A DNA stretch of 64,000 nucleotides from Roseisolibacter agri (GTDB lineage: Bacteria; Gemmatimonadota; Gemmatimonadetes; Gemmatimonadales; Gemmatimonadaceae): assembly GCF_030159095.1 (NCBI RefSeq), contig NZ_BRXS01000005.1, forward strand, positions 248,001-312,000, in the 5' to 3' direction. Below the pieces are notes generated by a model. It did no database searches, was not told the origin of the DNA, and saw only the letters and a program-made list of their open reading frames with translations. Of the stretch, positions 7,592 to 16,428 are shown piece after piece. A program made the translations under genes and the position numbers. Each line of letters begins with the position of its first letter. Within the stretch, counting starts at the first letter, position 1.

Positions 7592-10126
7592 ATGAAGGAT
7601 TCCGGCGACGGCGCACGGCCGGGCTTCGTGCGCGTACGCGGCGCACGCGAGCACAACCTCAAGGACGTCGACGTCGACATCCCGCGCGACGCGCTCGTCG
7701 TCTTCACGGGCGTCTCGGGCTCGGGCAAGTCGTCGCTCGCCTTCGGCACCCTGTTCGCCGAGGCGCAGCGCCGCTACCTGGAGTCGGTGGCGCCGTACGC
7801 GCGCCGGCTGTTCGACCAGCAGGGCGTCCCCGAGGTCGACGAGATCGACGGCCTGCCGCCCGCCGTCGCGCTCCAGCAGCAGCGCGGCACGCCCACCACG
7901 CGCTCGTCGGTCGGCAGCGTCACCACGCTGTTCAACCTGCTGCGCATGCTCTACTCGCGCGCGGGCACCTATCCACCGGGCCAGCCCGAGCTGCACGCCG
8001 AGGCGTTCTCGACGAACACGCCGGAGGGCGCGTGCCCCAACTGCCACGGGCTGGGGCGCGTGTACGAGGTGACCGAGGAGTCGATGGTCCCCGACCCGTC
8101 GCTCACGATCCGCGAGCGCGCGGTCGCCGCGTGGCCGCCCGCGTGGCACGGCCAGAACCTGCGCGACATCCTCGTCACGCTCGGCTACGACGTCGACGTG
8201 CCGTGGAAGGACCTGCCGAAGAAGGACCGCCAGTGGATCCTCTTCACCGAGGAGCAGCCCACGGTCCCGGTCTACGCCGGCTACACGCCGGCCGAGACGC
8301 GCCGCGCGCTGAAGCGGAAGGAGGAGCCGAGCTACATGGGCACCTTCACCAGCGCGCGGCGGCACGTGCTGCACACCTTCGCGACGACGCAGAGCGCGCT
8401 CATGAAGCGGCGCGCGGCGCAGTACATGATCAGCAGCGAGTGCCCGGTCTGTCACGGCAAGCGCCTGCGCCCGGAGTCGCTGTCGGTGACGTTCGCGGGG
8501 CTGGACTTCGCGGAGATCTCGCGGCTCCCGCTGGCGCGGCTGCACGCGCTGCTGAAGCCAGCGGCCGACGGCACGGCGGCCAACGTGCGGAAGATGCGCA
8601 CGGACCATCCCGAGCGCGCGCTCGTGGCGCAGCGCATCGGCCAGGACCTCGTCGCGCGGCTGCAGGTGCTGCTCGACCTCGGCCTCGGCTACCTGACGCT
8701 GGAGCGCAGCACGCCCACGCTCTCGCCGGGCGAGCTGCAGCGGCTGCGGCTGGCGACGCAGGTGCGCTCCAACCTGTTCGGCGTCGTCTACGTGCTCGAC
8801 GAGCCGTCCGCGGGGCTGCACCCGGCGGACACGGTCGCGCTGCTCCGCGCGCTCGACGGATTGAAGGCGTCGGGCAACACGCTGTTCGTCGTCGAGCACG
8901 AGATCGACGTCATCCGCCACGCCGACTGGATCGTGGACGTGGGCCCGCAGGCGGGGCAGCACGGCGGGAAGGTGCTCTACAGCGGGCCGCCTGACGGCCT
9001 GCGCGCAGTGGGCGCGTCGCGCACGCGGCACTACCTGTTCGACCAGCAGGGACCGCCCGCGCGCACGCCGCGCACGCCGAAGGCGTGGCTCGAGCTGCAG
9101 GGCGTCACGCGCAACAACCTGCACGGCCTCGACGTCCGCATCCCGCTCGGCGTCTTCACGTCGGTCACCGGCGTGTCGGGCTCGGGGAAGTCGAGCCTCG
9201 TCAGCCAGGTGATGGTGGAGCTGGTGGCCGCGCACCTCGGCCACGCGGTCCCCGCCGACGACGAGGACGAGGGCCCGGAGCTGGAGCGCGCCGCGATGGC
9301 GCCGATCGGCGGGCGCATCGTGGGCGGCATGGAGCACGTGCGGCGACTCGTGCGCGTGGACCAGAAGCCCATCGGCCGCACGCCGCGCTCGAACCTCGCG
9401 ACGTACACGGGCCTCTTCGACCACGTGCGCAGGCTGTTCGCGGCGACGCGGACGGCGAAGGCGCGGAAGTACGACGCGGGCCGCTTCTCGTTCAACGTCG
9501 CCAAGGGGCGCTGCGAGCACTGCGAGGGCGAGGGCTTCGTCTGCGTCGAGCTGCTCTTCCTCGCCAGCGTCTACACCGCGTGCCCCACCTGCAAGGGCGC
9601 GCGCTACAACGCGAAGACGCTGGAGGTCGAGTACCGCGGGAAGAACATCGCGCAGGTGCTCGACCTCACGGTGGACGCCGCGCGCGACTTCTTCGACGAG
9701 GAGCCGGCTGTGCGCCGCGCGCTCGACGTGCTGCACGAGGTGGGGCTCGGCTACATCCGCCTCGGGCAGCCGGCGACGGAGCTGTCGGGCGGCGAGGCGC
9801 AGCGCATCAAGCTCGCGACGGAGCTGCAGCGCGTGCAGCGCGGGAGCACGCTCTACGTGCTCGACGAGCCGACGACGGGGCTGCATCCGTCGGACGTCGA
9901 GAAGCTGATGACGCAGCTCTCGGGGCTCGTGGACGCGGGCAACACGGTGGTCGTCGTGGAGCACGACATGCGCGTCGCCGCGGGCAGCGACTGGATCATC
10001 GACATGGGCCCGGGCGCGGGCGAGGAGGGTGGGCACGTGGTGGTGGAGGGGCCGCCCGAGAAGGTCGCGCGCGCGCGCGGCAGTCGCACCGCGCCCTATC
10101 TCGCCGCCACGATGGCGCCGGACTGA
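7592..10126 (+). CDS. UvrA2/DrrC-like excinuclease ABC ATPase
   Basis: An 844-residue UvrA paralogue with two ABC ATPase halves. Walker A motifs are GVSGSGKSS near residues 39 and 526. Walker B motifs are [13 protein letters not shown] and [13 protein letters not shown]. The second half has a perfect signature [15 protein letters not shown]; the first is degenerate ([13 protein letters not shown]). Zinc-binding pairs CPNCHGLG and CPVCHGK (first half) and CEHCEGEGF and CPTCKGARY (second half) are present. At about 100 residues shorter than canonical UvrA it fits class II UvrA, which lacks the UvrB-interaction domain. These proteins are linked to tolerance of DNA-binding drugs, as in Streptomyces DrrC. 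The neighbouring MFS exporter fits that idea. It is not the housekeeping uvrA. Confidence 0.93.
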   Translation: MKDSGDGARPGFVRVRGAREHNLKDVDVDIPRDALVVFTGVSGSGKSSLAFGTLFAEAQRRYLESVAPYARRLFDQQGVPEVDEIDGLPPAVALQQQRGTPTTRSSVGSVTTLFNLLRMLYSRAGTYPPGQPELHAEAFSTNTPEGACPNCHGLGRVYEVTEESMVPDPSLTIRERAVAAWPPAWHGQNLRDILVTLGYDVDVPWKDLPKKDRQWILFTEEQPTVPVYAGYTPAETRRALKRKEEPSYMGTFTSARRHVLHTFATTQSALMKRRAAQYMISSECPVCHGKRLRPESLSVTFAGLDFAEISRLPLARLHALLKPAADGTAANVRKMRTDHPERALVAQRIGQDLVARLQVLLDLGLGYLTLERSTPTLSPGELQRLRLATQVRSNLFGVVYVLDEPSAGLHPADTVALLRALDGLKASGNTLFVVEHEIDVIRHADWIVDVGPQAGQHGGKVLYSGPPDGLRAVGASRTRHYLFDQQGPPARTPRTPKAWLELQGVTRNNLHGLDVRIPLGVFTSVTGVSGSGKSSLVSQVMVELVAAHLGHAVPADDEDEGPELERAAMAPIGGRIVGGMEHVRRLVRVDQKPIGRTPRSNLATYTGLFDHVRRLFAATRTAKARKYDAGRFSFNVAKGRCEHCEGEGFVCVELLFLASVYTACPTCKGARYNAKTLEVEYRGKNIAQVLDLTVDAARDFFDEEPAVRRALDVLHEVGLGYIRLGQPATELSGGEAQRIKLATELQRVQRGSTLYVLDEPTTGLHPSDVEKLMTQLSGLVDAGNTVVVVEHDMRVAAGSDWIIDMGPGAGEEGGHVVVEGPPEKVARARGSRTAPYLAATMAPD

Positions 10127-10137
10127 CCGCGCGTCTC

Positions 10138-11022
10138 CTACCGCTCGACGATCTCGCGCAGCACGTCGAGGAACGACTGCACCGTCGGCGGCGCATCGCC
10201 GCGGCGCCACGCGGCCACCAGCGGGAAGCGCAGCTCCTCGCCCGCCAGCGGCCGGTAGACGACGCCCGCACGCGGCAGCCGCCCCGCCGCGTGCGGCACG
10301 AAGGTCACGCCGAGCCCCGCGCTCACGAGCGCGACGAGGGCGTCGAGCTGCTTGGCCTCCTGCGCGACGCGCGGCGTGAAGCCGGCCGCCGCGCACGCGG
10401 ACATGACCAGCTCGCGCAGCCGGCTCGGCATGCGCGCGGGCACCAGCACCCACGGCTCGTCGGCGAGGGCGCGCAGGTCGATCGCCTCCTGTGCGGCCAG
10501 CGGATGCGCGGAAGGCAGCGCGACGACGACGCGCTCCTGCGACACGGGCGCGGTCTCCAGCTCCGCGGCCCCGCGCGGCGGCGGGCCGATCCCGACGTCG
10601 AGGTCGCCCTGCCGCAGCGCCGCGACCTGCTGCGTGGGGAGCCGCTCCATCAGCGTCAGGCGCACGCCCGGGTGCCGCTCGCGGTACGCGCCGAGGACGG
10701 CCGGGAGCACGCCCCAGAGCGCGGCGTCCACGTAGCCGATGCGGAGCCGCCCCACTTGGCCGGCCGCCGCCCGGCGCGCCACGTCGGCCGCGGCGGCCGC
10801 CTGCGCCAGCGTGCGCCGCGCCTCGGGGAGGAAGAGGCGCCCGGGCTCGGTGAGCGCGACCCGCCGCTTGGTGCGGGCGAGCAGCTCGACGCCCAGCTCG
10901 CGCTCCAGCTGCCGGACCTGCTGGCTGAGCGCGGGCTGGGCGATGCGCAGCCGGACGGCCGCCCGGCCGAAGTGCAGCTCCTCGGCGACGGCGACGAAGT
11001 AGCGGAGGTGGCGGAGCTCCAT
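10138..11022 (-). CDS. LysR-family transcriptional regulator
   Basis: A 294-residue LysR regulator with a winged HTH at residues 1-60. It starts with the classic MELRHLRYFVAVAEELHFGRAA, with LRIAQPALSQQVRQLEREL as the recognition region. The effector-binding domain follows from about residue 90 (GRLRIGYVDAALWGVLPAV). It is divergent from the Bcr/CflA-type MFS gene across a 78-nt gap, the usual arrangement in which a LysR protein controls the adjacent exporter and itself. The inducer cannot be inferred. Confidence 0.93.
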   Translation of the reverse strand: MELRHLRYFVAVAEELHFGRAAVRLRIAQPALSQQVRQLERELGVELLARTKRRVALTEPGRLFLPEARRTLAQAAAAADVARRAAAGQVGRLRIGYVDAALWGVLPAVLGAYRERHPGVRLTLMERLPTQQVAALRQGDLDVGIGPPPRGAAELETAPVSQERVVVALPSAHPLAAQEAIDLRALADEPWVLVPARMPSRLRELVMSACAAAGFTPRVAQEAKQLDALVALVSAGLGVTFVPHAAGRLPRAGVVYRPLAGEELRFPLVAAWRRGDAPPTVQSFLDVLREIVER

Positions 11023-11100
11023 GCGAGTAATAAGCAGCGCGTCTCACACCGTTGCTACAAAGTCTTGGACCGCATCGATCGGAGCCGATACCCTCCGAGG
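11023..11100. promoter_or_regulatory. Shared divergent control region for LysR and MFS genes
   Basis: A 78-nt gap between the divergent start codons. It contains the short dyad ATCGG-AG-CCGAT (11078-11089), 12 nt before the MFS start, and is locally AT-richer than its surroundings (GAGTAATAAGCAGC next to the LysR start; TTGCTACAAAGTCTTGG). No confident T-N11-A LysR box was singled out. Joint regulation of both genes is inferred from the arrangement. Confidence 0.45.
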
Positions 11101-12354
11101 ATGCGTCTCCGTCCCACGTCGCCCGCGTTCACGGTCCTGCTCGCCACCCTCGTCACGCTGGCGTCGTTCGCCACGGACATGGGGCTCCCTGTCCTCGACG
11201 CCACCGCCGCCTCGCTCGGCGTCACGCCCGCGACGGCCGCGCTGACGCTGAGCGTCTTCATGATCGGCTTCGCGACGGGGCCCCTGGTGTTCGGTCCGCT
11301 GTCCGACCGGTTCGGACGTCGCCCGGTGCTGCTGGCCGCGGTCGCGACGTTCGCGGCGTTCGGGGCGCTCGGGGCCTTCGCGCAGTCGCTCGGCGCGCTG
11401 CTGCTCTGGCGCTTCGTGATGGGCGCGGGCGCGGGCACCGCGCAGGTGCTGGTGCTGGCCACGGTGCGCGACCTGTTCTCGGGGGCGGAGGCGCGCGCGC
11501 GGCAGTCGTACGTGAACCTCGCGGCGGGCGTCGCGCCGATCATCGCGCCGACGCTCGGCGTGTGGGTCGCGGCGGCGGGCGGGTGGCGCGCGATCTACGG
11601 CGCGCTCGCGGCGGGTGGGCTCGTGCTGCTGGCGGCGGCCGCGCTGGGGCTGCGCGAGACGGCACCGCGTCGGAAGCAGGCGGTGCTCACGGTGCGCGGC
11701 ACGCTCGCGAGCTACGGGCGCGTGATGCGCCACCCGGTGACGATGGGCTACGCGCTCATCATGGCGCTCTGCTTCGGCTGCCTGTTCGCGTACGTCTCGG
11801 GCTCGTCGCTCGTGCTCATCGGGCTGATGGGCGTGTCGCAGCGCACGTACGGCGCGCTGTTCGCGGCGACGGCGGTGGGGCTGATGCTCGGCGCGTTCTC
11901 CAACGCGCGCCTCGGACGTCGCGGCGTGCCGGCGGCGCGGCTGGTGACCGCGGGCCTCGCGACCATCGCGATCGCGGCGGTCGTGCTGCTCGCGCTCGCG
12001 AGCGCGGGCGCGCTCAGCGTGTGGGCGCTCGTGCCGCTGATCGTCGTCAGCCACGTGGGGCAGGGGGTCGTGCGGCCGAACGCCGCGCAGGGCGCGCTGG
12101 AGCCGATGCCCGACATTGCCGGCGTCGCGGGTGCGGTGCTCACCGGCCTGCAGATGCTCGGCGGCGCGCTCGCCAGCGGCGTCGCGGCGTCGCTGTTCGA
12201 CGGCCGCACCGCGACCGCGATGACGGGCACGATGTCGGTGTGCGCGCTCGGCGCCGTCGCGGTGTACGCGCTCGTCGTGCGGCCGGCGGAGCGGCGCCTG
12301 GCGGCCGAGGTGGAGACGCGGACGCTGCGCCCGGAGCTCGCGGCCGCGGCCTGA
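11101..12354 (+). CDS. MFS drug-resistance transporter, Bcr/CflA type
   Basis: A 417-residue inner-membrane transporter with 12 predicted hydrophobic helices, of the drug:H+ antiporter-1 (Bcr/CflA) type. The loop motif A is GPLSDRFGRRPVLL (about residue 65) and motif C-like glycine and proline residues lie in helix 5 (YVNLAAGVAPIIAPTLGVW). The start FTVLLATLVTLASFATDMGLP aligns with helix 1 of Bcr proteins. It probably expels small toxic molecules. The divergent LysR gene probably controls it, and the upstream UvrA2-like gene may belong to the same drug-tolerance set. Confidence 0.92.
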   Translation: MRLRPTSPAFTVLLATLVTLASFATDMGLPVLDATAASLGVTPATAALTLSVFMIGFATGPLVFGPLSDRFGRRPVLLAAVATFAAFGALGAFAQSLGALLLWRFVMGAGAGTAQVLVLATVRDLFSGAEARARQSYVNLAAGVAPIIAPTLGVWVAAAGGWRAIYGALAAGGLVLLAAAALGLRETAPRRKQAVLTVRGTLASYGRVMRHPVTMGYALIMALCFGCLFAYVSGSSLVLIGLMGVSQRTYGALFAATAVGLMLGAFSNARLGRRGVPAARLVTAGLATIAIAAVVLLALASAGALSVWALVPLIVVSHVGQGVVRPNAAQGALEPMPDIAGVAGAVLTGLQMLGGALASGVAASLFDGRTATAMTGTMSVCALGAVAVYALVVRPAERRLAAEVETRTLRPELAAAA

Positions 12355-12361
12355 CGGCCCG

Positions 12362-12838
12362 TCAGCGCGCGGCGGCGCTCCGCTTCCGCGCGGCTTCGAC
12401 CGCGGCCGCCGGCATCGCGCACGGGTTCAGGCCGTCCACCGGATCGACGGCCAGCAGCGCGCTGCAGTCCTCCAGCCGGAAGCAGCCGCAGTCGAGCGCC
12501 ACGCGCAGCACCGCGCGCATGCGCTCCGCGCGCGCGACCATCGCGTCGATCTCCGCCAGCTTGCGCGTCGCGAGCACCTGCCAGCGCGCGGCCGGCCGCG
12601 TGCCCGGCGCGAAGTCGGTCACGAGCTGCCGGATCTCCGCGATCGTGAACCCCGCCTCGCGCGCCAGCGCGATGAGCGACAGCCACTCCAGCACGTCCTC
12701 GTCGTAGCGGCGGCGCCCGCTCACGCGCGCGGGCTCGGGGAGCAGGCCGGCGCTCTCGTAGTAGCGGATCGCCGACGGCTCCAGCCCCGCGCGCCGCGCG
12801 ACCTCGCCGATGCTCATGCCGTCGTTCACGCCGTCCAT
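12362..12838 (-). CDS. MerR-family regulator with SoxR-like cysteine cluster
   Basis: A 158-residue MerR-family activator. The N-terminal winged HTH is MSIGEVARRAGLEPSAIRYYE, followed by the second helix pair SGRRRYDEDVLEWLSLIALAREAGF and a dimerisation coiled coil. Near residue 123 the segment DCGCFRLEDC resembles the [2Fe-2S] cluster loop of SoxR (CxxCxC-x5-C) but lacks the first Cys, so three ligands remain, with one more Cys near the C-terminus (NPC). It may bind a metal or respond to thiols. The ATG at 12838 has a GGAG Shine-Dalgarno; 12817 is an internal alternative. It is divergent from thioredoxin. Confidence 0.88.
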   Translation of the reverse strand: MDGVNDGMSIGEVARRAGLEPSAIRYYESAGLLPEPARVSGRRRYDEDVLEWLSLIALAREAGFTIAEIRQLVTDFAPGTRPAARWQVLATRKLAEIDAMVARAERMRAVLRVALDCGCFRLEDCSALLAVDPVDGLNPCAMPAAAVEAARKRSAAAR

Positions 12839-12862
12839 GCGCCGCTCCGTCCGTGCGTGGGG

Positions 12863-12893
12863 TTGACCTCGAGTGCGCTTGAAGTTGTAGGCT
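12863..12893 (+). promoter_or_regulatory. MerR/SoxR-type promoter with 19-bp spacer before thioredoxin
   Basis: A -35 TTGACC (12863-12868) and a -10 TAGGCT (12888-12893) are separated by 19 bp, the over-long spacer typical of MerR-activated promoters. The spacer holds a dyad, ACCTCGAGT-GC-GCTTGAAGT (12866-12885), close to the known SoxR operator pattern CCTCAAG...CTTGAGG. It lies between the divergent MerR and thioredoxin genes and is oriented towards thioredoxin, about 48 nt before its start. Confidence 0.8.
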
Positions 12894-12940
12894 GCCGGGA
12901 GCCCGGGCAATCGCCCGACCTCACTCTCGCCGGAGCCACC

Positions 12941-13279
12941 ATGTCCGCTTCCATCGCGCTGCCGTCCGTCACCGATGCCACCTTCGCCGCCGAGGTGGCG
13001 CCGGGCACCGGGCACGTCGCCGTCGAGTTCACCGCCGCGTGGTGTGCGCCGTGCCGCATCATGGCGCCCGTCGTCGAGGCGGTGGCGCACGACTACGCGC
13101 CGCGCCTGCGCGTGCTGCAGCTGGACGCGGACGCGAATCCCGCGACGCTCGCGCGGCTCGGCGTCCGCGGGCTGCCGACGATGCTCGTCTTCCGCGACGG
13201 CGAGATCGTCGAGCGCGTGGTGGGCGCCGTGCCCGCGGCGGCGCTGCGCCAGCGACTCGACCGCGTGCTCGCGGGCTGA
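12941..13279 (+). CDS. Thioredoxin
   Basis: A 112-residue thioredoxin-fold protein, the normal length. The active site is FTAAWCAPCRIMAPV near residue 37 (WCAPC instead of WCGPC), with the cis-Pro loop RGLPTMLVFRDGE near residue 75. It should act as a cytoplasmic disulfide reductant. The ATG at 12941 follows a GGAG Shine-Dalgarno. The promoter carries a 19-bp spacer and dyad typical of MerR-family activation, so expression is probably induced by the divergent MerR protein under oxidative or metal stress. Confidence 0.93.
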   Translation: MSASIALPSVTDATFAAEVAPGTGHVAVEFTAAWCAPCRIMAPVVEAVAHDYAPRLRVLQLDADANPATLARLGVRGLPTMLVFRDGEIVERVVGAVPAAALRQRLDRVLAG

Positions 13280-13417
13280 CGACATCGAGACCGTGCCGGC
13301 CGGGCCCGTCTCGTGCGAGATGGGGGCTGGCCGGCACGGGCGCGCCGTTGCATGCTGGCAGACCGTCGGACCGCGCCGCGTGGACCGCACCTGAACGTCC
13401 CACCGCCGAGGAGCCCC

Positions 13418-13630
13418 ATGGGCGAGACCGAGTCCCCGTTCCGCGATCCGATGGACCCCATGCCGCCCCGCGAGGACCGCCGCCACGGCGCCGGCCCCGA
13501 GCCGGCGCCCGCGCGTCCCGACCATGACGACGCGGTGGACGAGGCAAGCGAGGAGAGCTTCCCGGCCAGCGACCCGCCGTCGACGACGCCGCTGCACCCG
13601 GGCCGACCCGACCCGCACGACGCGCGGTAG
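13418..13630 (+). CDS. Small acidic conserved protein with ESFPASDPP motif
   Basis: A 70-residue, Pro- and Asp/Glu-rich, probably disordered cytoplasmic protein. Near its C-terminus it carries DEASEESFPASDPPSTTP, a motif I recognise from small uncharacterised proteins in many bacteria (DEALxESFPASDPP). The function is unknown. The start follows a GAGGAG sequence. It lies between thioredoxin and an SGNH lipoprotein on the same strand. Confidence 0.75.
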   Translation: MGETESPFRDPMDPMPPREDRRHGAGPEPAPARPDHDDAVDEASEESFPASDPPSTTPLHPGRPDPHDAR

Positions 13631-13667
13631 CAGCCCACGCTGCCGCGGAGGAGCCCAGGAGGTCCCC

Positions 13668-14903
13668 ATGCGACGCCTTCCCTCCGCACTGGCCACGGCA
13701 CTCCTCGTCGCCGCCTGCACCGATCCGGTGGCGCCCACGCTGGCGCCGCCGGACCAGGCGCGACACGCGAACATCGCGGTCGCCGCCGCGCCCACCGCGG
13801 GCGACGTGTTCGCGCGCTACGTCGCGCTGGGCACCAGCAACAGCATGGGCGTGCAGTCGGCCGGCATCTCGGCCGCCACGCAGCGCGCGTCGTGGCCCGC
13901 GCAGCTCGCGGCGCGCGTCGCGGGCGCGACGTTCACCCTGCCGCTCGTGCAGGATCCCGGCTGCAGCCCGCCGCTGCTCGCGCCGCTCGCCACCAACCTC
14001 GCGCTGCTCGGCGCGTTCACGGCGTTCGGCGCGGGCGACGACCTGGTGAGCGTGGTGATGACGACGTGCGCGCCGCTGCGCGCGGGCATCGTGCTCCCCA
14101 CGGGCAACGTCGCGATCTCGGGCGCCGACGTGCACGACGCGCGCTTCACGACCGTGGAGTCGGCGACGGCGCGCAGCCCGCGCGTGGGCACGCTCTACAG
14201 CCGCGTGCTGCTGCCGGGCCAGACGCAGGTCACGGCGATGCAGGCGCAGCAGCCGACCTTCGTGTCGGTGGAGCTGGCGGCCAACGACGTGCTGCCCGCG
14301 AGCACCGGGCGCATTGCGGCGATGACGCCGTTCGCCGACTGGCAGGCGGACTACGACGCGGTGCTCGCGGCGGTGCGCGGCACGGGCGCGCGCGCGGTGC
14401 TCGTCGGCCTCCCCGACAACGCGGCGAACTTCCCCAGCATCCGCCGCGCGCGCGAGCTGTTCAACGAGTGGCCGACGCTGCTCGCCCTCGGCATCAGCGT
14501 CAGCACGAGCTGCTACTTCAGCCCGAACTACGTCTTCGTGCCGGGCTACGTGCTCGGGCTGCTGGCGCGCACGCCGGCCACCGCCACCTGTGCCGACGTG
14601 CCGGGCGCCGCGGACTACGTGCTGACGCCGACCGACATGCAGGCCATCAACGCGCGCATGGCGCAGATCAACGCGCACATGCAGACGCGGGCGGCGGAGA
14701 GCGGCTACGCCTACTTCGCGCTCTCCACCGTGTACGACCTGCCGAAGCCGGCGTTCCGCGTGTACGACCTGCTGTTCTCCAGCGCGCCGTTCGGGCCGAA
14801 CATCAGCCTCGACGGCGTGCACCCGAGCGCGCGCGGACAGGGGCTGCTGGCCGCGGCGGCGGCGCAGGCCATCAACGCGCGCTACGGGCTGGCCATCCCC
14901 TGA
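13668..14903 (+). CDS. SGNH/GDSL-hydrolase lipoprotein
   Basis: A 411-residue predicted lipoprotein with lipobox LLVAAC at residues 13-18 and an AGGAGG Shine-Dalgarno. The fold is SGNH hydrolase: block I is YVALGTSNSMG near residue 45, where GTSNS replaces GDS but keeps the nucleophile Ser. Block III is ELAANDVLPAS (Asn) near residue 202, and block V is LDGVHPSARGQG (Asp-x-x-His) near residue 385. All catalytic positions appear present. Likely an esterase or lipase on the cell surface or in the periplasm; the substrate is unknown. Confidence 0.88.
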   Translation: MRRLPSALATALLVAACTDPVAPTLAPPDQARHANIAVAAAPTAGDVFARYVALGTSNSMGVQSAGISAATQRASWPAQLAARVAGATFTLPLVQDPGCSPPLLAPLATNLALLGAFTAFGAGDDLVSVVMTTCAPLRAGIVLPTGNVAISGADVHDARFTTVESATARSPRVGTLYSRVLLPGQTQVTAMQAQQPTFVSVELAANDVLPASTGRIAAMTPFADWQADYDAVLAAVRGTGARAVLVGLPDNAANFPSIRRARELFNEWPTLLALGISVSTSCYFSPNYVFVPGYVLGLLARTPATATCADVPGAADYVLTPTDMQAINARMAQINAHMQTRAAESGYAYFALSTVYDLPKPAFRVYDLLFSSAPFGPNISLDGVHPSARGQGLLAAAAAQAINARYGLAIP

Positions 14904-14927
14904 ACCATCCCATGAGCGCGGCGTCGC

Positions 14928-16301
14928 TCAGGGGAACGGCCGCGGGCGCGGCTGCGGCCACGGCCACGGGCCGAACGCGTCGCGCCCCGCGAGCCCGCGC
15001 ACCGCGGCCTCGCGCACCTGCGGGTCCTTCGAGGCGAGCAGCGCGGTCATCGTCTGCTCGGACCGCTCGCCGGACTTCATGAGCGCGCGCACGATCGCGC
15101 TGCGCGTGCGCGTGCCGCCCGTCTCGCGCTCCAGGGCCTCGCGCAGCACCGGCACCGCGGCCGCGTCGCCGATCTGGCCGAGCGCCCACGCGGCCTTGAG
15201 GCGCACGTCCTCGCTGCTGTCGCGCAGCGCGCGCAGGAGCCCGGCCGGCGCCGCGCGGCCGTCGAGCTGGCCGAGCGCCCACGCCGCCGTGCCGCGCACG
15301 CGCGCGCTGCGGTCGCCCGCCGCCGCGGTGCCGAGCGCGATCGTCGCCGTACGGTCCTCCGTCTCGCCGAGCGCCCAGGCGGCCATCTCGCGCACGGCGT
15401 CGGACTCGTCGTCGCGCAGCGCGCGCATCAGCGCCGCGGAGGCGGTTCGCGTCTCGATCTCGCCGAGCGCCCACGCGGACATCTCGCGCACGCGCGCGTC
15501 CGCATCCTTCTCGAGCGCCTCCGCCAGCGCGGCGCCGGCGTCGGTCGCCTCCAGCTGGCCGAGCGCCCACGCCGCCACGCGCCGCACCGACGCGGCCTCG
15601 TCGCGCCGGAGCACGCCGATCAGCGTGGTCGCGGCGCTCGTCGAGTCGAGGTGGCCGATGGCGACCACCGCGGCCTCGCGCACCACGGGCTGCGGATCGC
15701 GCACCATCGCCACCAGCGGCGCGAGGCTGCGCCCGTCCTCGATGCGGCCGAGCGCCCACGCGGCGTTGGCGCGGACGTCGGTGGTGGCGTCGCGCAGCGT
15801 GCGCACGAGCGGATCGACCGCCGTGCGCGGATGCGCGAGCCCGAGGCTGAACGCCGCCGCCGCGCGCAGCGCCGCGTCGCCGGCGCCGAGCCGCTGCACG
15901 AGCGGCGCGACCACGCGCTCGCCGCGCTGCGCGCCGAGGAGCCGCGCCGACAGCTCGCGCACGCACCCGTCGGCGTCGGCGAGCCCCGTCAGCAGCTGCT
16001 CGACGTCGGCGTCGGAGAGGCGCGTCATGTCCTCGTCGCGCGCGGAGAGCGCGTCGCCGAGCGGCGTCACCGGCGCGCCCGCGCGGTCGTTCCAGCCGTA
16101 GTTGCCGACCGAGCGCGCGGCGAGCGCGCAGAGCACGGGCGGCGCGCCGCGCGCCGCGGTGAGGAGCGCGCGCACGTCCTGCGCGGCCGCGACCGTGGAC
16201 GCGCGGTCGCGTGGATCCTCGACGTCGTCGCCGAGCCAGGGCGCGTGGACGGACAGCGTGGCGGCGGCCGCGGTGGCGAGCGCTCCGAGCAGGCGGATCA
16301 T
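14928..16301 (-). CDS. Secreted HEAT-repeat protein with Trp/Pro-rich tail
   Basis: A 457-residue exported protein: signal peptide to about residue 20, a short linker, then about nine HEAT-type helical repeats of roughly 31 residues with the recurring signature AAWALGQIED...VR. The array spans about residues 105-435. The protein ends in FGPWPWPQPRPRPFP, a tail strikingly like that of the neighbouring M56 protease (LWPWPWPDPRPHP). No enzyme domain is visible; a periplasmic scaffold, inhibitor or decoy role is possible. A 16-nt dyad matching those before the BlaI gene lies 40 nt upstream of its start, so it is probably part of the BlaI regulon. Confidence 0.88.
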   Translation of the reverse strand: MIRLLGALATAAAATLSVHAPWLGDDVEDPRDRASTVAAAQDVRALLTAARGAPPVLCALAARSVGNYGWNDRAGAPVTPLGDALSARDEDMTRLSDADVEQLLTGLADADGCVRELSARLLGAQRGERVVAPLVQRLGAGDAALRAAAAFSLGLAHPRTAVDPLVRTLRDATTDVRANAAWALGRIEDGRSLAPLVAMVRDPQPVVREAAVVAIGHLDSTSAATTLIGVLRRDEAASVRRVAAWALGQLEATDAGAALAEALEKDADARVREMSAWALGEIETRTASAALMRALRDDESDAVREMAAWALGETEDRTATIALGTAAAGDRSARVRGTAAWALGQLDGRAAPAGLLRALRDSSEDVRLKAAWALGQIGDAAAVPVLREALERETGGTRTRSAIVRALMKSGERSEQTMTALLASKDPQVREAAVRGLAGRDAFGPWPWPQPRPRPFP

Positions 16302-16340
16302 CGTGTCTCCCTCCGGCGCGCGCGTGGCGGCGGCCGTGAT

Positions 16341-16356
16341 GGTTGAAAAATCAGCA
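16341..16356 (-). promoter_or_regulatory. Putative BlaI operator before the HEAT-protein gene
   Basis: GGTTGA-AAAA-TCAGCA is an imperfect dyad in an AT-rich patch, 40 nt ahead of the HEAT-protein start on the minus strand. Its two half-sites are the same as those found twice in front of the blaI-like gene (TGCTGA/TCAGCA and TGCTGA/TCAACC). The shared pattern at both transcription units is the evidence for co-regulation. Confidence 0.65.
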
Positions 16357-16428
16357 CTTCGGCGGAAAGGGCGGGGCGACCACGCACGCGCGGTCGCCCC
16401 GCGGCACTGCTCACGTCATGTCAGCGCG

